Positions 1 to 8,390 of a stretch of 64,000 nt of DNA are shown here, one piece after another (positions within the stretch are counted from its first letter, which is position 1; the number at the start of each line of letters is the position of its first letter). The notes beneath the pieces are model-generated. The model made no database searches, was not told where the DNA came from, and saw nothing but the letters and a program-made list of their open reading frames with translations. The DNA comes from Mesorhizobium loti (GTDB lineage: Bacteria > Pseudomonadota > Alphaproteobacteria > Rhizobiales > Rhizobiaceae), in the NCBI RefSeq assembly GCF_003148495.1, contig NZ_QGGH01000001.1:310986-374985 (forward strand). Reading direction: 5' to 3'. The position numbers were made by a program, and so were the translations under genes.

Positions 1-349
1 CCTGCCAGTCGGTCAGTTCCTCGCTCACCTCAAGCAGATAGACGATGACGTCGACGCGGACAAAGCGGTTGGCCAGCCGCTTCCAGTAGGAATAGGTGCC
101 GGCCGGCTGCTTCAGCGTCTTGCCGAGCACGCCGGCTTCCTCCTGCGCCTCGATGGTGGCCGCCTTGCGTCCGCTCTTGCCTTTCATCGGCCAGCCCTTG
201 GGGACGATGAAGCGTCTGGTGGTTCGCGAGGTAACCAGCATCACCTCGATATCGCCGCGCGCGTTCAGCCGAAACGGAATAGCCGCCACCTGACGGATCC
301 TCTCGCCCTTCTTTGCCTTGCGTACGGCCTTTTTCTTCGTGGCTGCCAT
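1..349 (-). CDS. NUDIX hydrolase, partial (3' end beyond window)
   Basis: The first 116 codons of a NUDIX-fold pyrophosphohydrolase are visible; the rest lies left of position 1. The protein starts with a very basic tail (about residues 1-18, rich in Lys/Arg), then a beta-strand with FIVPKGWP, then a NUDIX-box-like helix ending IEAQEEAGV at about residues 65-73. The box departs from the consensus: the first Glu is Lys and the Arg of REUXEE is Ile, while the metal-binding EExG part is kept. The PKGWP wording resembles the diadenosine/diphosphoinositol polyphosphate phosphohydrolase branch, so a housecleaning role on nucleotide or inositol pyrophosphates is likely, but the substrate cannot be read from this piece. 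The start is the ATG at 347-349. Confidence 0.8.
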   Translation of the reverse strand, partial: MAATKKKAVRKAKKGERIRQVAAIPFRLNARGDIEVMLVTSRTTRRFIVPKGWPMKGKSGRKAATIEAQEEAGVLGKTLKQPAGTYSYWKRLANRFVRVDVIVYLLEVSEELTDWQ

Positions 350-476
350 TCGTGAATCCAGTCGATGCAATGCCGCATAGCGCGACAAGGCATCGTTGCA
401 AAACCAAAACTTTCGCGTGCGCCGAAGGGCACTCCGAATACATAAGTCGGCTAAATAAATGAAAAAAGCCTGGATG

Positions 477-785
477 TCAGCGGCAATTGCTCACGGCGGT
501 GGTGCCGATTATCTGCGTCTGGCAGCTTGGCTTGAGTTGCTGCACGACCGGCGGCGCTTGCCGGATGATCTGGCGGTCCTGGGCACGGTACTGCTGCTGT
601 TGCTGCTGGTATTGCTGCCGCTGTACCCTGTTTTGCAGGATTTGCAGGTCGTTCTGCCGGATCAGTGCGTTGTTGCCGGTGGCGGAATCGAGGGCCTGCG
701 CGGAAGCGGGCAGGCAAGCCCCCACCAGCATTGCCGTGGCCAGCATTGCCGATGTGAAGATCGTTGATGGTTGAAGCGCCGACAT
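477..785 (-). CDS. Small secreted Gln-rich protein of unknown function
   Basis: A protein of 102 residues. It has a clear Sec signal peptide: a hydrophobic stretch from about residue 8 to 24 and an Ala-Ser-Ala-Gln cleavage-type site near residue 30. The mature part has a Gln-rich helix-forming segment (about residues 48-72, QQYQQQQQQY inside) and two cysteines at 88 and 101 near the C-terminus that could form a disulfide in the periplasm. No enzymatic motif is visible. The reading frame is open further upstream, but the ATG at 783-785 is chosen because the signal peptide starts there. I recognise it only as a short periplasmic protein of the kind common in Mesorhizobium. Confidence 0.65.
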   Translation of the reverse strand: MSALQPSTIFTSAMLATAMLVGACLPASAQALDSATGNNALIRQNDLQILQNRVQRQQYQQQQQQYRAQDRQIIRQAPPVVQQLKPSCQTQIIGTTAVSNCR

Positions 786-1130
786 CCGCTCATTCCCGGG
801 TGAAAGAAATCCTCGCCTTAATATAGGGTGTCTGTCCGGCTGTGCCATATCCAGCGTCGATCGAAACGAAATCGGCTTGTCGACCGCCGAAGGTCGCTTC
901 GCAGCGGCGGAGAATCTGCCGGGCAACCCGCATTGCACTTGACGGAGGCCGTCGATTCGCCGCTCTATCGGGTCGGCGCCGGCCTTGAGCGGAATGGCGT
1001 CAATGGCGTCGGCATGTCCGTCAGGTACAATGGCGCCTTCGGCGAAACGGTTAAACAGAACGCCATCAGCGCATCTCTCGAGGTCAGTTTCCAGCTGGCT
1101 CGAGGCGGAGCCGGGTTGGGATGGGTCTTC
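786..1130. other. Intergenic stretch, no gene seen
   Basis: 345 bases between the small secreted protein (minus) and the IalB-like gene (plus). The open frame running through it has no recognisable protein character and only continues into the short leader at 1131-1154. It presumably carries the promoters of both divergent genes; no convincing -35/-10 pair was picked out. Confidence 0.4.
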
Positions 1131-1157
1131 ATGAGGAAGTACGCATATCTCTAGGCG

Positions 1158-1709
1158 ATGATGGGCGTTGCCTGCGTCGTCGGTGTGCCGGCCGTGGCGG
1201 CGCAAACCAAGGGCGACAAGGTGGTCGCGGCGCCGTCCGCCGCCGATGCGCCGCAGCTGCCTGGAGGCGCGTCGGCACTGTCCGAAACCCATGGCGACTG
1301 GCCGGTCAATTGCCAGATATCGGGCACGACCAAGACCTGCAGCCTGTCGCATCAGCAATTCAACAAGCAAAGCAATCAGTGCCTGCTGGCGATCGAGCTG
1401 TCGAGCAAGACCGGCGACGATGCCACGGGAACGCTCGCGCTGCCGTTCGGCCTGGCGCTGGCCAAGGGGGTCAGCCTGACCATCGACGATCAGAAGCTGG
1501 ACGGCAGCCTGGCATTCAACACCTGCCAGGTCGTCGGCTGTCTGGTGCCGGTGGCGTTCGATGCGACCGTCACGCCGCTGCTGAAATCAGGCACCACCCT
1601 GAAGATCGACGCCTTCGCGGCCGACACCGGACAAGCGGTGAGCTTTTCCATTCCGCTCAATGGCTTCGCCGGCGCGCTTGCCCGGACCGCCGAGCTTTTG
1701 ACCAATTGA
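1158..1709 (+). CDS. IalB-like (invasion-associated locus B) protein with disrupted signal peptide
   Basis: 183 residues of an IalB-family periplasmic protein. Typical features are the HGDWPVNC entry to the domain at about residues 45-52, paired cysteines (near 52, 62, 75, 122 and 127) and the SIPLNGFAGAL stretch near the C-terminus. IalB proteins in rhizobia and relatives are secreted proteins linked to envelope stress or host contact; no catalytic role is known. The oddity is at the 5' end. An in-frame ATG at 1131 gives a proper basic signal-peptide start, MRKYAYL, but codon 1152-1154 is TAG, after which the frame continues AMMGVACVVGVPAVAAQ. The ATG at 1158 is therefore the first usable start after the stop, and leaves a leader without its positive n-region. 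The gene may be a recent pseudogene, depend on amber readthrough, or contain a base error. Confidence 0.75.
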   Translation: MMGVACVVGVPAVAAQTKGDKVVAAPSAADAPQLPGGASALSETHGDWPVNCQISGTTKTCSLSHQQFNKQSNQCLLAIELSSKTGDDATGTLALPFGLALAKGVSLTIDDQKLDGSLAFNTCQVVGCLVPVAFDATVTPLLKSGTTLKIDAFAADTGQAVSFSIPLNGFAGALARTAELLTN

Positions 1710-1819
1710 CCGCAGAGGTCATGCAGAGCTGCAGGACCTAAAGCATGCCGCCTGGATGCCGTCTCGCGGCGGGGCAGTGCGTCGCTGCAGCAGAACCTGG
1801 CGGCAGAACGTCTTTCAGC

Positions 1820-3280
1820 TCAAACGACGATCGTTTTAAGCCTTTCGGCGATCAGGGCGGCGAGTCGAGCCGCCACTTCGTCCTTGCTCATCTCGGGCCA
1901 TTCCTCGACGCCGGCCTTGGACACGATCCGCACCCGATTGCGATCGCCGCCCATCACGCCGGAAGGACCGACGCCGCTTCCCTGCGACACGTCGTTGGCA
2001 ACGATGAGATCGGCGCCTTTCTTCTTGAGCTTGGCCTCGGCGTTGCGCAAAAGATCCTGTGTCTCGGCGGCGAAGCCGATAACCAGCCCGGGTCGTTGGC
2101 TGTGATGGCCGACGCCGGCCAGGATGTCGGGATTCTCGACCATGCGCAGCACCGGCGGCCCTTCGCCCGCGACCTTCTTGATCTTCTCATCGGCCGAGTT
2201 CTCCGTACGCCAGTCGGCAACGGCGGCGACGAACACCGCCGCGTCGGCGGGCAGGAGCTGTTCCACCGCATCGCGCATCTCTTGCGCACGTTCGACATGG
2301 ATGGTCTTCACCCCGGCGGGATCGGCGATGCCGACAGGACCGGAGACGAGGTGCACATCGGCGCCGAGCCTGGCCAGTGCTGCCGCGATGGCATGGCCCT
2401 GCTTGCCGGAGGAACGGTTGGCGATGTAGCGCACCGGGTCGATCGGCTCATGCGTCGGGCCGGAGGTGACGATGATCTTGCGCCCCGACAGCGGCCTGGG
2501 GCCGACATCGAGCAGCGCCTCGATGGCGGCGACGATCTCCAGCGGCTCGGCCATGCGGCCTTCGCCCGCCTCATTGCTTTCCGCCATCTCCCCCCTGGCC
2601 GGACCGACAAAGGCGATGCCGTCCTTTTGTAGCGTCGCGCGGTTGCGGCGGGTGGCTGGATGCGCCCACATTCTGGGATTCATGGCCGGCGCCATCAACA
2701 CCGGCTTGTCGGTGGCGACAAGCACGGTGGAGGCCAGATCGTTGGCGTGGCCGTTGGCGAGCTTGGCCATCAGGTCGGCGGTGGCGGGCGCCACCACCAG
2801 CAGATCGGCCTCGCGCGACAGCCTAATATGGCCGACATCGTGCTCATCATTGCGGTCGAACAGGTCGGTAAAGACATGGTCTGCGGAGAGCGCGCCAACC
2901 GACAGCGTGGTAACGAATTCCTGCGCGGCCGATGTCATGACCACCCGAACCGCAGCCCCACGCTCGCGCAGCCGGCGGATCAGATCAAGCGCCTTGTAGG
3001 CGGCGATGCCGCCGCCGATGATGAGCAGGATGCGCTTGCTGGAGAGGCCGCGCGGCATGATTTTCCCTGCGACAACTGGGGCCAGGCCGCGTGCGCTCGC
3101 CAGTTCGCGCAAGGTCTGTTCGATCTGATCGATGCGGCCGGCCGAACCAAGCTGGCCTTCGACGGCAGCACGGATCATCACCCGCGCCTGCTCTTCCATC
3201 GAGCGGTCGTTCTCCGCTGCGAGCTGGCGCAGCAGATCCTTGACCTCGTCGTCAAGATTGCGAATGGTGATGCTGGCCAT
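1820..3280 (-). CDS. coaBC: RHH-CoaBC fusion: phosphopantothenoylcysteine decarboxylase / phosphopantothenate-cysteine ligase
   Basis: 486 residues; makes 4'-phosphopantetheine from phosphopantothenate, cysteine and CTP for coenzyme A. Residues 1-45 are not CoaBC: they read as a FitA/VapB-type ribbon-helix-helix antitoxin domain (ASITIRNLDDEVKDLL then a helix ending IRAAVEGQ). A linker follows to about residue 80. The flavoprotein decarboxylase CoaC then runs from about 83, with the glycine-rich KRILLIIGGGIAAYK, the catalytic His151 in GHIRLSREAD and PAMNPRMW at 198-205. CoaB follows from about 265, with GRKIIVTSGPTHEPIDPVRY and NRSSGKQGH. The usual CoaBC length is about 400, so the extension accounts for the excess. 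A Met at about residue 75 could give a normal-length product. No toxin partner is adjacent. Repeats that could bind the RHH domain lie just upstream (3283-3330). Confidence 0.93.
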   Translation of the reverse strand: MASITIRNLDDEVKDLLRQLAAENDRSMEEQARVMIRAAVEGQLGSAGRIDQIEQTLRELASARGLAPVVAGKIMPRGLSSKRILLIIGGGIAAYKALDLIRRLRERGAAVRVVMTSAAQEFVTTLSVGALSADHVFTDLFDRNDEHDVGHIRLSREADLLVVAPATADLMAKLANGHANDLASTVLVATDKPVLMAPAMNPRMWAHPATRRNRATLQKDGIAFVGPARGEMAESNEAGEGRMAEPLEIVAAIEALLDVGPRPLSGRKIIVTSGPTHEPIDPVRYIANRSSGKQGHAIAAALARLGADVHLVSGPVGIADPAGVKTIHVERAQEMRDAVEQLLPADAAVFVAAVADWRTENSADEKIKKVAGEGPPVLRMVENPDILAGVGHHSQRPGLVIGFAAETQDLLRNAEAKLKKKGADLIVANDVSQGSGVGPSGVMGGDRNRVRIVSKAGVEEWPEMSKDEVAARLAALIAERLKTIVV

Positions 3281-3282
3281 AT

Positions 3283-3330
3283 GATTGCACTCTGCTCAAC
3301 ATTGCCGAATGCAATGATAGCAATGCAATC
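3283..3330 (-). promoter_or_regulatory. Candidate RHH operator repeats upstream of coaBC
   Basis: The 76 bases between the ubiB stop and the coaBC start contain GATTGCA (3283-3289) and its exact reverse complement TGCAATC (3324-3330). They also contain a perfect direct repeat AATGCAAT at 3308-3315 and 3322-3329 (14-base period). Short repeated half-sites next to the start of an RHH gene are the usual form of RHH autoregulatory operators. That the N-terminal domain of coaBC binds here is inference. Confidence 0.45.
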
Positions 3331-3356
3331 ACTTTGGGACAAGCCGTTCCAGATCG

Positions 3357-4931
3357 CTAGATGATCTTCCAGGCGATATAGACGAGCGTCAGCGCGATCA
3401 CCCACAGTGCCAGGCGGCCGGAGCGGCTGTAGCGCGCCTCGGCCTTGCCGATGGCGCGCGCGGTTGTCTCGTCGAAGCGCAGGCCGTGCTCGGCCATCAG
3501 GTCGATCTCGCGCGACAGCCGGTCGGTGCGCGCCGCAAGCTCGGGTACCTGGCGGGCCAGCGTCAGCAGCGCCTTGGCGCCGTCGCGCGCATCGATCATC
3601 ATGCCACGTGGACCAAGGTTGCCGGCAATCCAGCCGCCGACCACCGGTTCGGCGGTCTTCCACATATTGAAAGCCGGGTCGAGCGTGCGCGCCACGCCCT
3701 CGACCACCACCATGGTCTTCTGCAGCAGAATCAGCTCCGGCCGCGTCGCCATGTCGAAGAGTTCGGTCACTTCGAACAGCAGGGTCAAAAGCTTGGCCAT
3801 CGAAATGGTCTCGGCCGGCTGGCCGTGGATCGGCTCGCCGATCGCCCGGATCGCCTGCGCGAAGGCCGCGACATTGTGCTGGCGCGGCACATAGCCGGCC
3901 TCGAAATGCACCTCGGCGACGCGCAGATAGTCGCGCGTGATGAAACCGTAGAGGATTTCGGCGAGGAAGCGGCGCTCCTTCTTGCCAAGCCTGCCGGCGA
4001 TGCCGAGATCGACGGCGACGATGGTGCCGTTTGCCTCGACGAAGAGGTTGCCCGGGTGCATGTCGGCGTGGAAGAAGCCGTCGCGCAGCGTGTGGCGCAG
4101 GAACGACTGGATGAGGTTGGCGGCGATCGCCTTCAGATCGTGGCCGGCGGCTTCGAGACCGGCAATGTCGTTCATCTTGACGCCGTCGACCCATTCCATG
4201 GTCAGCACGTCGCGGCCGGTGCGCTCCCAGTCGACGGATGGCACGCGAAAGCCGGGATCGTCCTTGGTGTTTTCGCCCAGTTCCGAAAGGGCGGCCGCCT
4301 CGAGCCTCAGATCCATTTCGATCTTGGTGGTCTGTGCCAGCGTCTCGGTGACCTCGACCGGCCGCAGCCGGCGTGACGACGGGATGTATTTTTCCTGCAG
4401 GCGGGCGGCGAGGAAATAGCTTTCGAGATCCTGGAAGAAGCGGCGGCGCACGCCGGGCCGGATCACCTTGACCGCCATCTTGGTGGCAACGCCGTCATGG
4501 ATGGTGTCGGCGGCATGGACCTGGGCGATGGAAGCGGCTGCGACCGGATCGCCGAATTGCGCGTAGAGATCGGCGACCTTGCGCCCGAGCGAAGCCTCGA
4601 TAGCCGCGATGGCTTCAGCCCTGGGGAAGGTGTGCATCTTGTCTTGCAACATAGCGAGATCGAGCGCCATGTCGTTGCCGACGACGTCGGGCCGTGTCGC
4701 CAGGAACTGGCCGAGCTTGACGTAGGATGGACCGAGCCGGACGACCGCCTTGGCCAGCCGGTCGCTGCGCTCATAGGCAAGCGCGCGGCGGCGGGTGAAC
4801 AGCCGTGCCAGCCGCCAGCCGAACTTCGGCAGGCCTGACAGCTCCTCGCCCGGCAAGGCGGCGACGACGCCCTCGCGAACCAGCACCCAGCCGGCCCTTA
4901 CGAGCCGAAATCCAGCGCTGACCGTGCTCAT
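3357..4931 (-). CDS. ubiB: UbiB, ABC1/ADCK-type ATPase for ubiquinone biosynthesis
   Basis: 524 residues when started at the ATG at 4931 (MSTVSAGFRL); the open frame has 34 more codons upstream, but they overlap poorly with the family. UbiB is an atypical kinase-like ATPase needed for the ubiquinone biosynthetic complex at the inner membrane. Visible marks are the KxGQ motif in VKLGQFLATRPD (about 71-82), the Ala-rich nucleotide loop region AAASIAQVHAA, MAVKVIRPGV, the HADMHPGN catalytic loop, VAVDLGIAGR in place of the DFG motif, and a C-terminal membrane helix (LWVIALTLVYIAW). It lies 70 bases downstream of ubiE on the same strand, the common ubiE-ubiB arrangement. Confidence 0.93.
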   Translation of the reverse strand: MSTVSAGFRLVRAGWVLVREGVVAALPGEELSGLPKFGWRLARLFTRRRALAYERSDRLAKAVVRLGPSYVKLGQFLATRPDVVGNDMALDLAMLQDKMHTFPRAEAIAAIEASLGRKVADLYAQFGDPVAAASIAQVHAADTIHDGVATKMAVKVIRPGVRRRFFQDLESYFLAARLQEKYIPSSRRLRPVEVTETLAQTTKIEMDLRLEAAALSELGENTKDDPGFRVPSVDWERTGRDVLTMEWVDGVKMNDIAGLEAAGHDLKAIAANLIQSFLRHTLRDGFFHADMHPGNLFVEANGTIVAVDLGIAGRLGKKERRFLAEILYGFITRDYLRVAEVHFEAGYVPRQHNVAAFAQAIRAIGEPIHGQPAETISMAKLLTLLFEVTELFDMATRPELILLQKTMVVVEGVARTLDPAFNMWKTAEPVVGGWIAGNLGPRGMMIDARDGAKALLTLARQVPELAARTDRLSREIDLMAEHGLRFDETTARAIGKAEARYSRSGRLALWVIALTLVYIAWKII

Positions 4932-5001
4932 GGCCGCGCCCGTCCTGCCGGCTCGTTGAACCGGCACAGACCACATCGCGTGCGAGAAATGCGAGCCAGC
5001 C

Positions 5002-5778
5002 TCAAAGCTTCCAGCCCGAATGAAGCGCGGCAATACCGCCGGAATAATTGCGGAAGGAAACGCGATCGAAGCCGGCGCGGGAAATCATCGTCGCGAAATT
5101 CTGCTGGTTGGGAAACCTGGCGATCGATTCGACCAGATAGGAATAGGGCTCACCGTCGCCGGTGACCATCTTGCCGATCTTCGGAATCGCATTGAACGAC
5201 CAGGCCTCGTAGGCCTTGTCGAGCAGCGGCATCTCGACTTCGGAAAATTCCAGGCACAGGAAGCGCCCGCCCGGCTTCAGCACGCGAAACGCTTCTGCGA
5301 GCGCGACATCGATGCGCGGCACGTTGCGGATGCCGAAAGCGATGGTGTAGGCGTCGAATGTGGCATCAGCGAAGGGCAGTTCCTCGGCATTGGCCTCGAC
5401 GAAATCGGTGTTGCCGGACAGGCCTTTCTTTTCGGCCCGGTCGCGGCCGACGGCCAGCATCGAGCCATTGATGTCGAGCACGGTGGCATGGGCGTTGCCG
5501 TGGCTGGCATCGACGATGCGGAAGGCGATGTCGCCGGTGCCTCCGGCAACGTCGAGCACCTTCCAGCCCGCCCGTTTCGGCGGGTTGAGCCATGTCACCA
5601 TGGCATCCTTCCACAGCCGGTGCAGGCCAGCCGACATCAGATCGTTCATCAGGTCGTAGCGGTTCGCGACCTTGTGGAAAACATCGTTGACCAGGGACTG
5701 CTTGTCGCCAGCCCCTACACGCTTGAAACCATAGGAGGTTTCCATGCCGCCCGCGGCCGTGGTTCTCTCAACTGACAT
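5002..5778 (-). CDS. ubiE: UbiE, demethylubiquinol/demethylmenaquinol C-methyltransferase
   Basis: 258 residues, the normal length. It is the SAM-dependent C-methyltransferase of ubiquinone synthesis. The SAM-binding glycine loop is [14 protein letters not shown] (about 74-87). The family signature [14 protein letters not shown] sits at about 45-58, and the second family signature region is the later stretch [15 protein letters not shown]. It starts at the ATG at 5776-5778 and is the first gene of a ubiE-ubiB pair; coaBC follows on the same strand 76 bases beyond ubiB. Confidence 0.95.
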   Translation of the reverse strand: MSVERTTAAGGMETSYGFKRVGAGDKQSLVNDVFHKVANRYDLMNDLMSAGLHRLWKDAMVTWLNPPKRAGWKVLDVAGGTGDIAFRIVDASHGNAHATVLDINGSMLAVGRDRAEKKGLSGNTDFVEANAEELPFADATFDAYTIAFGIRNVPRIDVALAEAFRVLKPGGRFLCLEFSEVEMPLLDKAYEAWSFNAIPKIGKMVTGDGEPYSYLVESIARFPNQQNFATMISRAGFDRVSFRNYSGGIAALHSGWKL

Positions 5779-5912
5779 TTTTTTGATCCGTCATAAAACC
5801 GGCGGGACCATAGCCGATCGATGGTGCGGGCGCTATTGTTTAAGGCGCGGTGTTCAGCCGCGCTTCCAGGTGGCGGGTTTTCAAGACCTGGACAGACCGA
5901 CGGGATGATTGA

Positions 5913-6887
5913 ATGCCTTTGAAAGCGGAACTGCACTGCCACATTGAAGGGGCAGCGGCGCCCGAACTCGTCATCCGCCAGGCGCAGAAATACGGCAAGG
6001 ATACCTCGCCCTATATCCAGAACGGTTCCTTCGTCTGGCACGATTTCACATCGTTCCTTGCCGCTTACGATTTTTCCGCCGACCTGTTCCGGACCGAGGA
6101 GGATTACGCGCGGCTGGCCGACCATTATCTGACCAGTCTCGCCCGCGACGGGGCGATCTATTCCGAGGTCTTCACGTCGCCGGACCATGCCAGAAAGGCC
6201 GGGTTGTCGCCCAAGGCCTATACCGACGCGCTCGGCGAGGGCATGGCCCGCGCCAAGGCCAAGACCGGCATCGAGGGCCGCATGATCGTAACCGGCGTGC
6301 GCCATGTCGGCGTCGAGTCGATCGAGCAGGCGGCGCGTTTCGCGGCGCGCTGCGGGCATCCGCTGGTCACCGGTTTCGGCGTCGCCGGGGATGAGCGGAT
6401 CGGCGAGATGGAGGACTATGTCAGAGCTTTCGAGATCGCTCGCGAGGCCGGGCTCGGCATCACCATCCATGCCGGCGAACTGACAGGCTGGGAGACCGTC
6501 CAGGCGGCACTCGATCACATCCGCCCCTCCCGCATCGGCCATGGCGTGCGCGCCATCGAAAACCCGGACCTTGTCCGGCGCATTGCCGACGAGGGCGTCG
6601 TGCTGGAATGCTGCCCCGGCTCCAACATCGCGCTCAAGGTGTTCGACAGCTTTGCCGACCATCCGTTTCCAGCCCTGCAGGCAGCCGGCTGCAAGGTGAC
6701 GCTCAATTCCGACGACCCGCCCTATTTCTGGACTTCGCTGAAGCGCGAATACGACATCGCCGGCGAGCATTTCTCGATGAACGAAAAGGCGCTGGCTGCC
6801 GTTACCCGCACCGCTATCGAAGCCGCTTTCGTCGACAAAAAGACCAAGACCGCGCTTCTTGCCCGGTTGAACGGTGCGGCACGCTGA
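5913..6887 (+). CDS. add: Adenosine deaminase
   Basis: 324 residues. Hydrolyses adenosine or deoxyadenosine to inosine or deoxyinosine in the cytoplasm. The metal and catalytic motifs of the adenosine/AMP deaminase family are all present: HCHIEG at 8-13 (His8 and His10 bind zinc), IHAGELTG at about 190 with the third His and the catalytic Glu, SRIGHG with the catalytic His, and NSDDPP with the zinc Asp (TDDP in many homologues). It is the first of several purine/pyrimidine salvage genes here and transcribes towards upp, 146 bases away. Its product would feed the purine nucleoside phosphorylase encoded at 9709-10518. Confidence 0.93.
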   Translation: MPLKAELHCHIEGAAAPELVIRQAQKYGKDTSPYIQNGSFVWHDFTSFLAAYDFSADLFRTEEDYARLADHYLTSLARDGAIYSEVFTSPDHARKAGLSPKAYTDALGEGMARAKAKTGIEGRMIVTGVRHVGVESIEQAARFAARCGHPLVTGFGVAGDERIGEMEDYVRAFEIAREAGLGITIHAGELTGWETVQAALDHIRPSRIGHGVRAIENPDLVRRIADEGVVLECCPGSNIALKVFDSFADHPFPALQAAGCKVTLNSDDPPYFWTSLKREYDIAGEHFSMNEKALAAVTRTAIEAAFVDKKTKTALLARLNGAAR

Positions 6888-7033
6888 TTTCTGCCGACAA
6901 AGCTGTGGTCGGGGCAGGCCAAGCGGTTCCTTGGCCGGCGCATTGTCGCTAGGGTTCGCTCAAGCAGCTTGAAGCGCGGCGCGTCCGAAAGGACCATGCG
7001 CGCACTTTCGGGCGCAAGCATCAGGAGAACACC

Positions 7034-7663
7034 ATGCAGGGCGTCACCGTCGTCGACCATCCGCTTGTCCAGCACAAGCTGACCATCATGCGCAAGAAGG
7101 AAACCTCGACGGCGGGCTTCCGCCGGCTGCTGCGCGAGATCTCGCTGCTGCTCGGCTACGAGGTCACCCGCAACCTCGAACTGACGACGACGACGATCGA
7201 AACGCCGATGGAAACCATGGAGGCGCCGACACTGGAGGGCAAAAAGCTGGTCTTCGCCTCGGTGCTGCGTGCTGGCAACGGCTTGCTGGAAGGCCTGCTC
7301 GATCTGGTGCCGGCGGCCCGCGTCGCCCATGTCGGTCTCTACCGCGATCACGAAACGCTTGAAGCGGTCGAATATTTCTTCAAGGCGCCGAGCGACCTCG
7401 CCGACCGGCTGGTGATCGTCGTCGATCCGATGCTGGCCACCGCCAATTCGGCGATCGCTGCGATCGACAAGCTGAAAGAGCGCGGCGCCACCAACATCCG
7501 TTTCCTTTGCCTGCTGGCAGCGCCCGAAGGCATCGAGCGTTTCACCAAGGCGCATCCGGACGTTCCCGTGTTCACCGCTTCGATCGACCGCCAGCTCAAC
7601 GAGAAGGGCTACATCATGCCCGGCCTCGGCGATGCCGGCGACCGCATGTACGGGACCAAATAA
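7034..7663 (+). CDS. upp: Uracil phosphoribosyltransferase
   Basis: 209 residues, the family's usual length. Converts uracil and PRPP to UMP. The family markers are visible: [12 protein letters not shown] (9-20), which opens UPRTases, the R-AG-G loop [11 protein letters not shown] (about 78-88) and the PRPP-binding [12 protein letters not shown] (129-140). The C-terminal [18 protein letters not shown] forms the uracil-binding end. An RBS-like CAGGAG lies about 7 bases before the ATG at 7034. It complements the deoA and cdd genes downstream, which release uracil/thymine and convert cytidine to uridine. Confidence 0.95.
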   Translation: MQGVTVVDHPLVQHKLTIMRKKETSTAGFRRLLREISLLLGYEVTRNLELTTTTIETPMETMEAPTLEGKKLVFASVLRAGNGLLEGLLDLVPAARVAHVGLYRDHETLEAVEYFFKAPSDLADRLVIVVDPMLATANSAIAAIDKLKERGATNIRFLCLLAAPEGIERFTKAHPDVPVFTASIDRQLNEKGYIMPGLGDAGDRMYGTK

Positions 7664-7758
7664 TTTACCAATTGTTTACGCAAAGGCGGGTTTCTGGCGC
7701 CCGTTAAAGCGGCAAACACCATCAAGGCTTAGGGATCGGCTGTCACAAAGGCCGATCC

Positions 7759-8322
7759 ATGCTGCGCAAACTTCTCATCCTCGGCGTTTTCGCCGGTACG
7801 TCGGCATCGATACCGATTGTGTATCAGTCGAATCCGCAATTCGTCGAAAACCTGCTGAAATCGGCGGCGCCGAGCAAACCCGCGGTCAACGTCCAACCGG
7901 ACGTCAACCTGGCATCGGTGCCCGACAAGCCGGCGGCGTCGCTGCCGATGGGCCGCAAGGTGGTCGTTGCGGCAGACGAGCGCGGACACTTCTCGTCGGC
8001 ATTCAAGCTCAATGGACGTCAGATCGACGGCATGATCGACACCGGCGCCACGCTGGTCGCCATCAACACCTCGACGGCGCGCAAGATCGGCCTGTCGCTG
8101 AACGCTTCCGACTTCAGCCACGAGGTCAGCACCGCCAACGGCACCATCAAGGCGGCCGTTGCAATGATCGACCGCCTGCAGATCGGCAGCATCACGGTCA
8201 ACGACGTCCAGACCATCGTGCTCGACGACAGGGCGCTGCGCACCAATCTGATCGGCATGAGCTTCCTCAACCGGCTCGACAAATACCAGGTCGAGAACGG
8301 CACGCTGCTGCTCGTTCAGTAA
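7759..8322 (+). CDS. Retropepsin-like (TIGR02281 type) clan AA aspartic protease, membrane-anchored
   Basis: 187 residues. A single N-terminal hydrophobic segment (about 4-21) acts as membrane anchor or signal. A Pro/Ala-rich linker follows, then a retropepsin-like fold with the active-site triplet in MIDTGATLVAIN (Asp94-Thr-Gly) and the downstream LIGMSFLNRL motif. Homodimerisation is needed in this family because there is one catalytic Asp per chain. The substrate is unknown; alphaproteobacterial members face the periplasm. The dispersed palindrome at 8342-8390 separates it from the convergent deoA gene. Confidence 0.82.
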   Translation: MLRKLLILGVFAGTSASIPIVYQSNPQFVENLLKSAAPSKPAVNVQPDVNLASVPDKPAASLPMGRKVVVAADERGHFSSAFKLNGRQIDGMIDTGATLVAINTSTARKIGLSLNASDFSHEVSTANGTIKAAVAMIDRLQIGSITVNDVQTIVLDDRALRTNLIGMSFLNRLDKYQVENGTLLLVQ

Positions 8323-8341
8323 AGAGTCGTGTCGTTGTTTT

Positions 8342-8390
8342 GTGCATGTCGTTATCCCAAGACCGCTTCACACTTTTGGGCGACATGCAC
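8342..8390. repeat. Dispersed palindromic element, copy 1
   Basis: A 49-base imperfect palindrome. Outer arms are GTGCATGTCG (8342-8351) and CGACATGCAC (8381-8390), 10 of 10 paired. Inside, TCCCAA and TTTGGG form a second pairing around a C-rich centre. It touches the deoA stop codon (8390-8392) by one base and lies between convergent genes, so it may also end transcription from both sides. Related copies are at 17993-18039 and 58677-58721. Confidence 0.75.

Noticed and set aside
828-1154. Plus-strand open frame of 108 codons ending at the amber codon of the IalB-like gene
   Set aside because: Only its last seven codons look like protein (the signal-peptide start). The rest has no family character and sits in the divergent promoter region.
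6960-7020. Region before upp with a CGAAAGG...CACTTTCGGGCG pattern that resembles the dispersed palindrome
   Set aside because: Outer arms do not pair and the core differs; too diverged to list as a copy without a genome-wide search.
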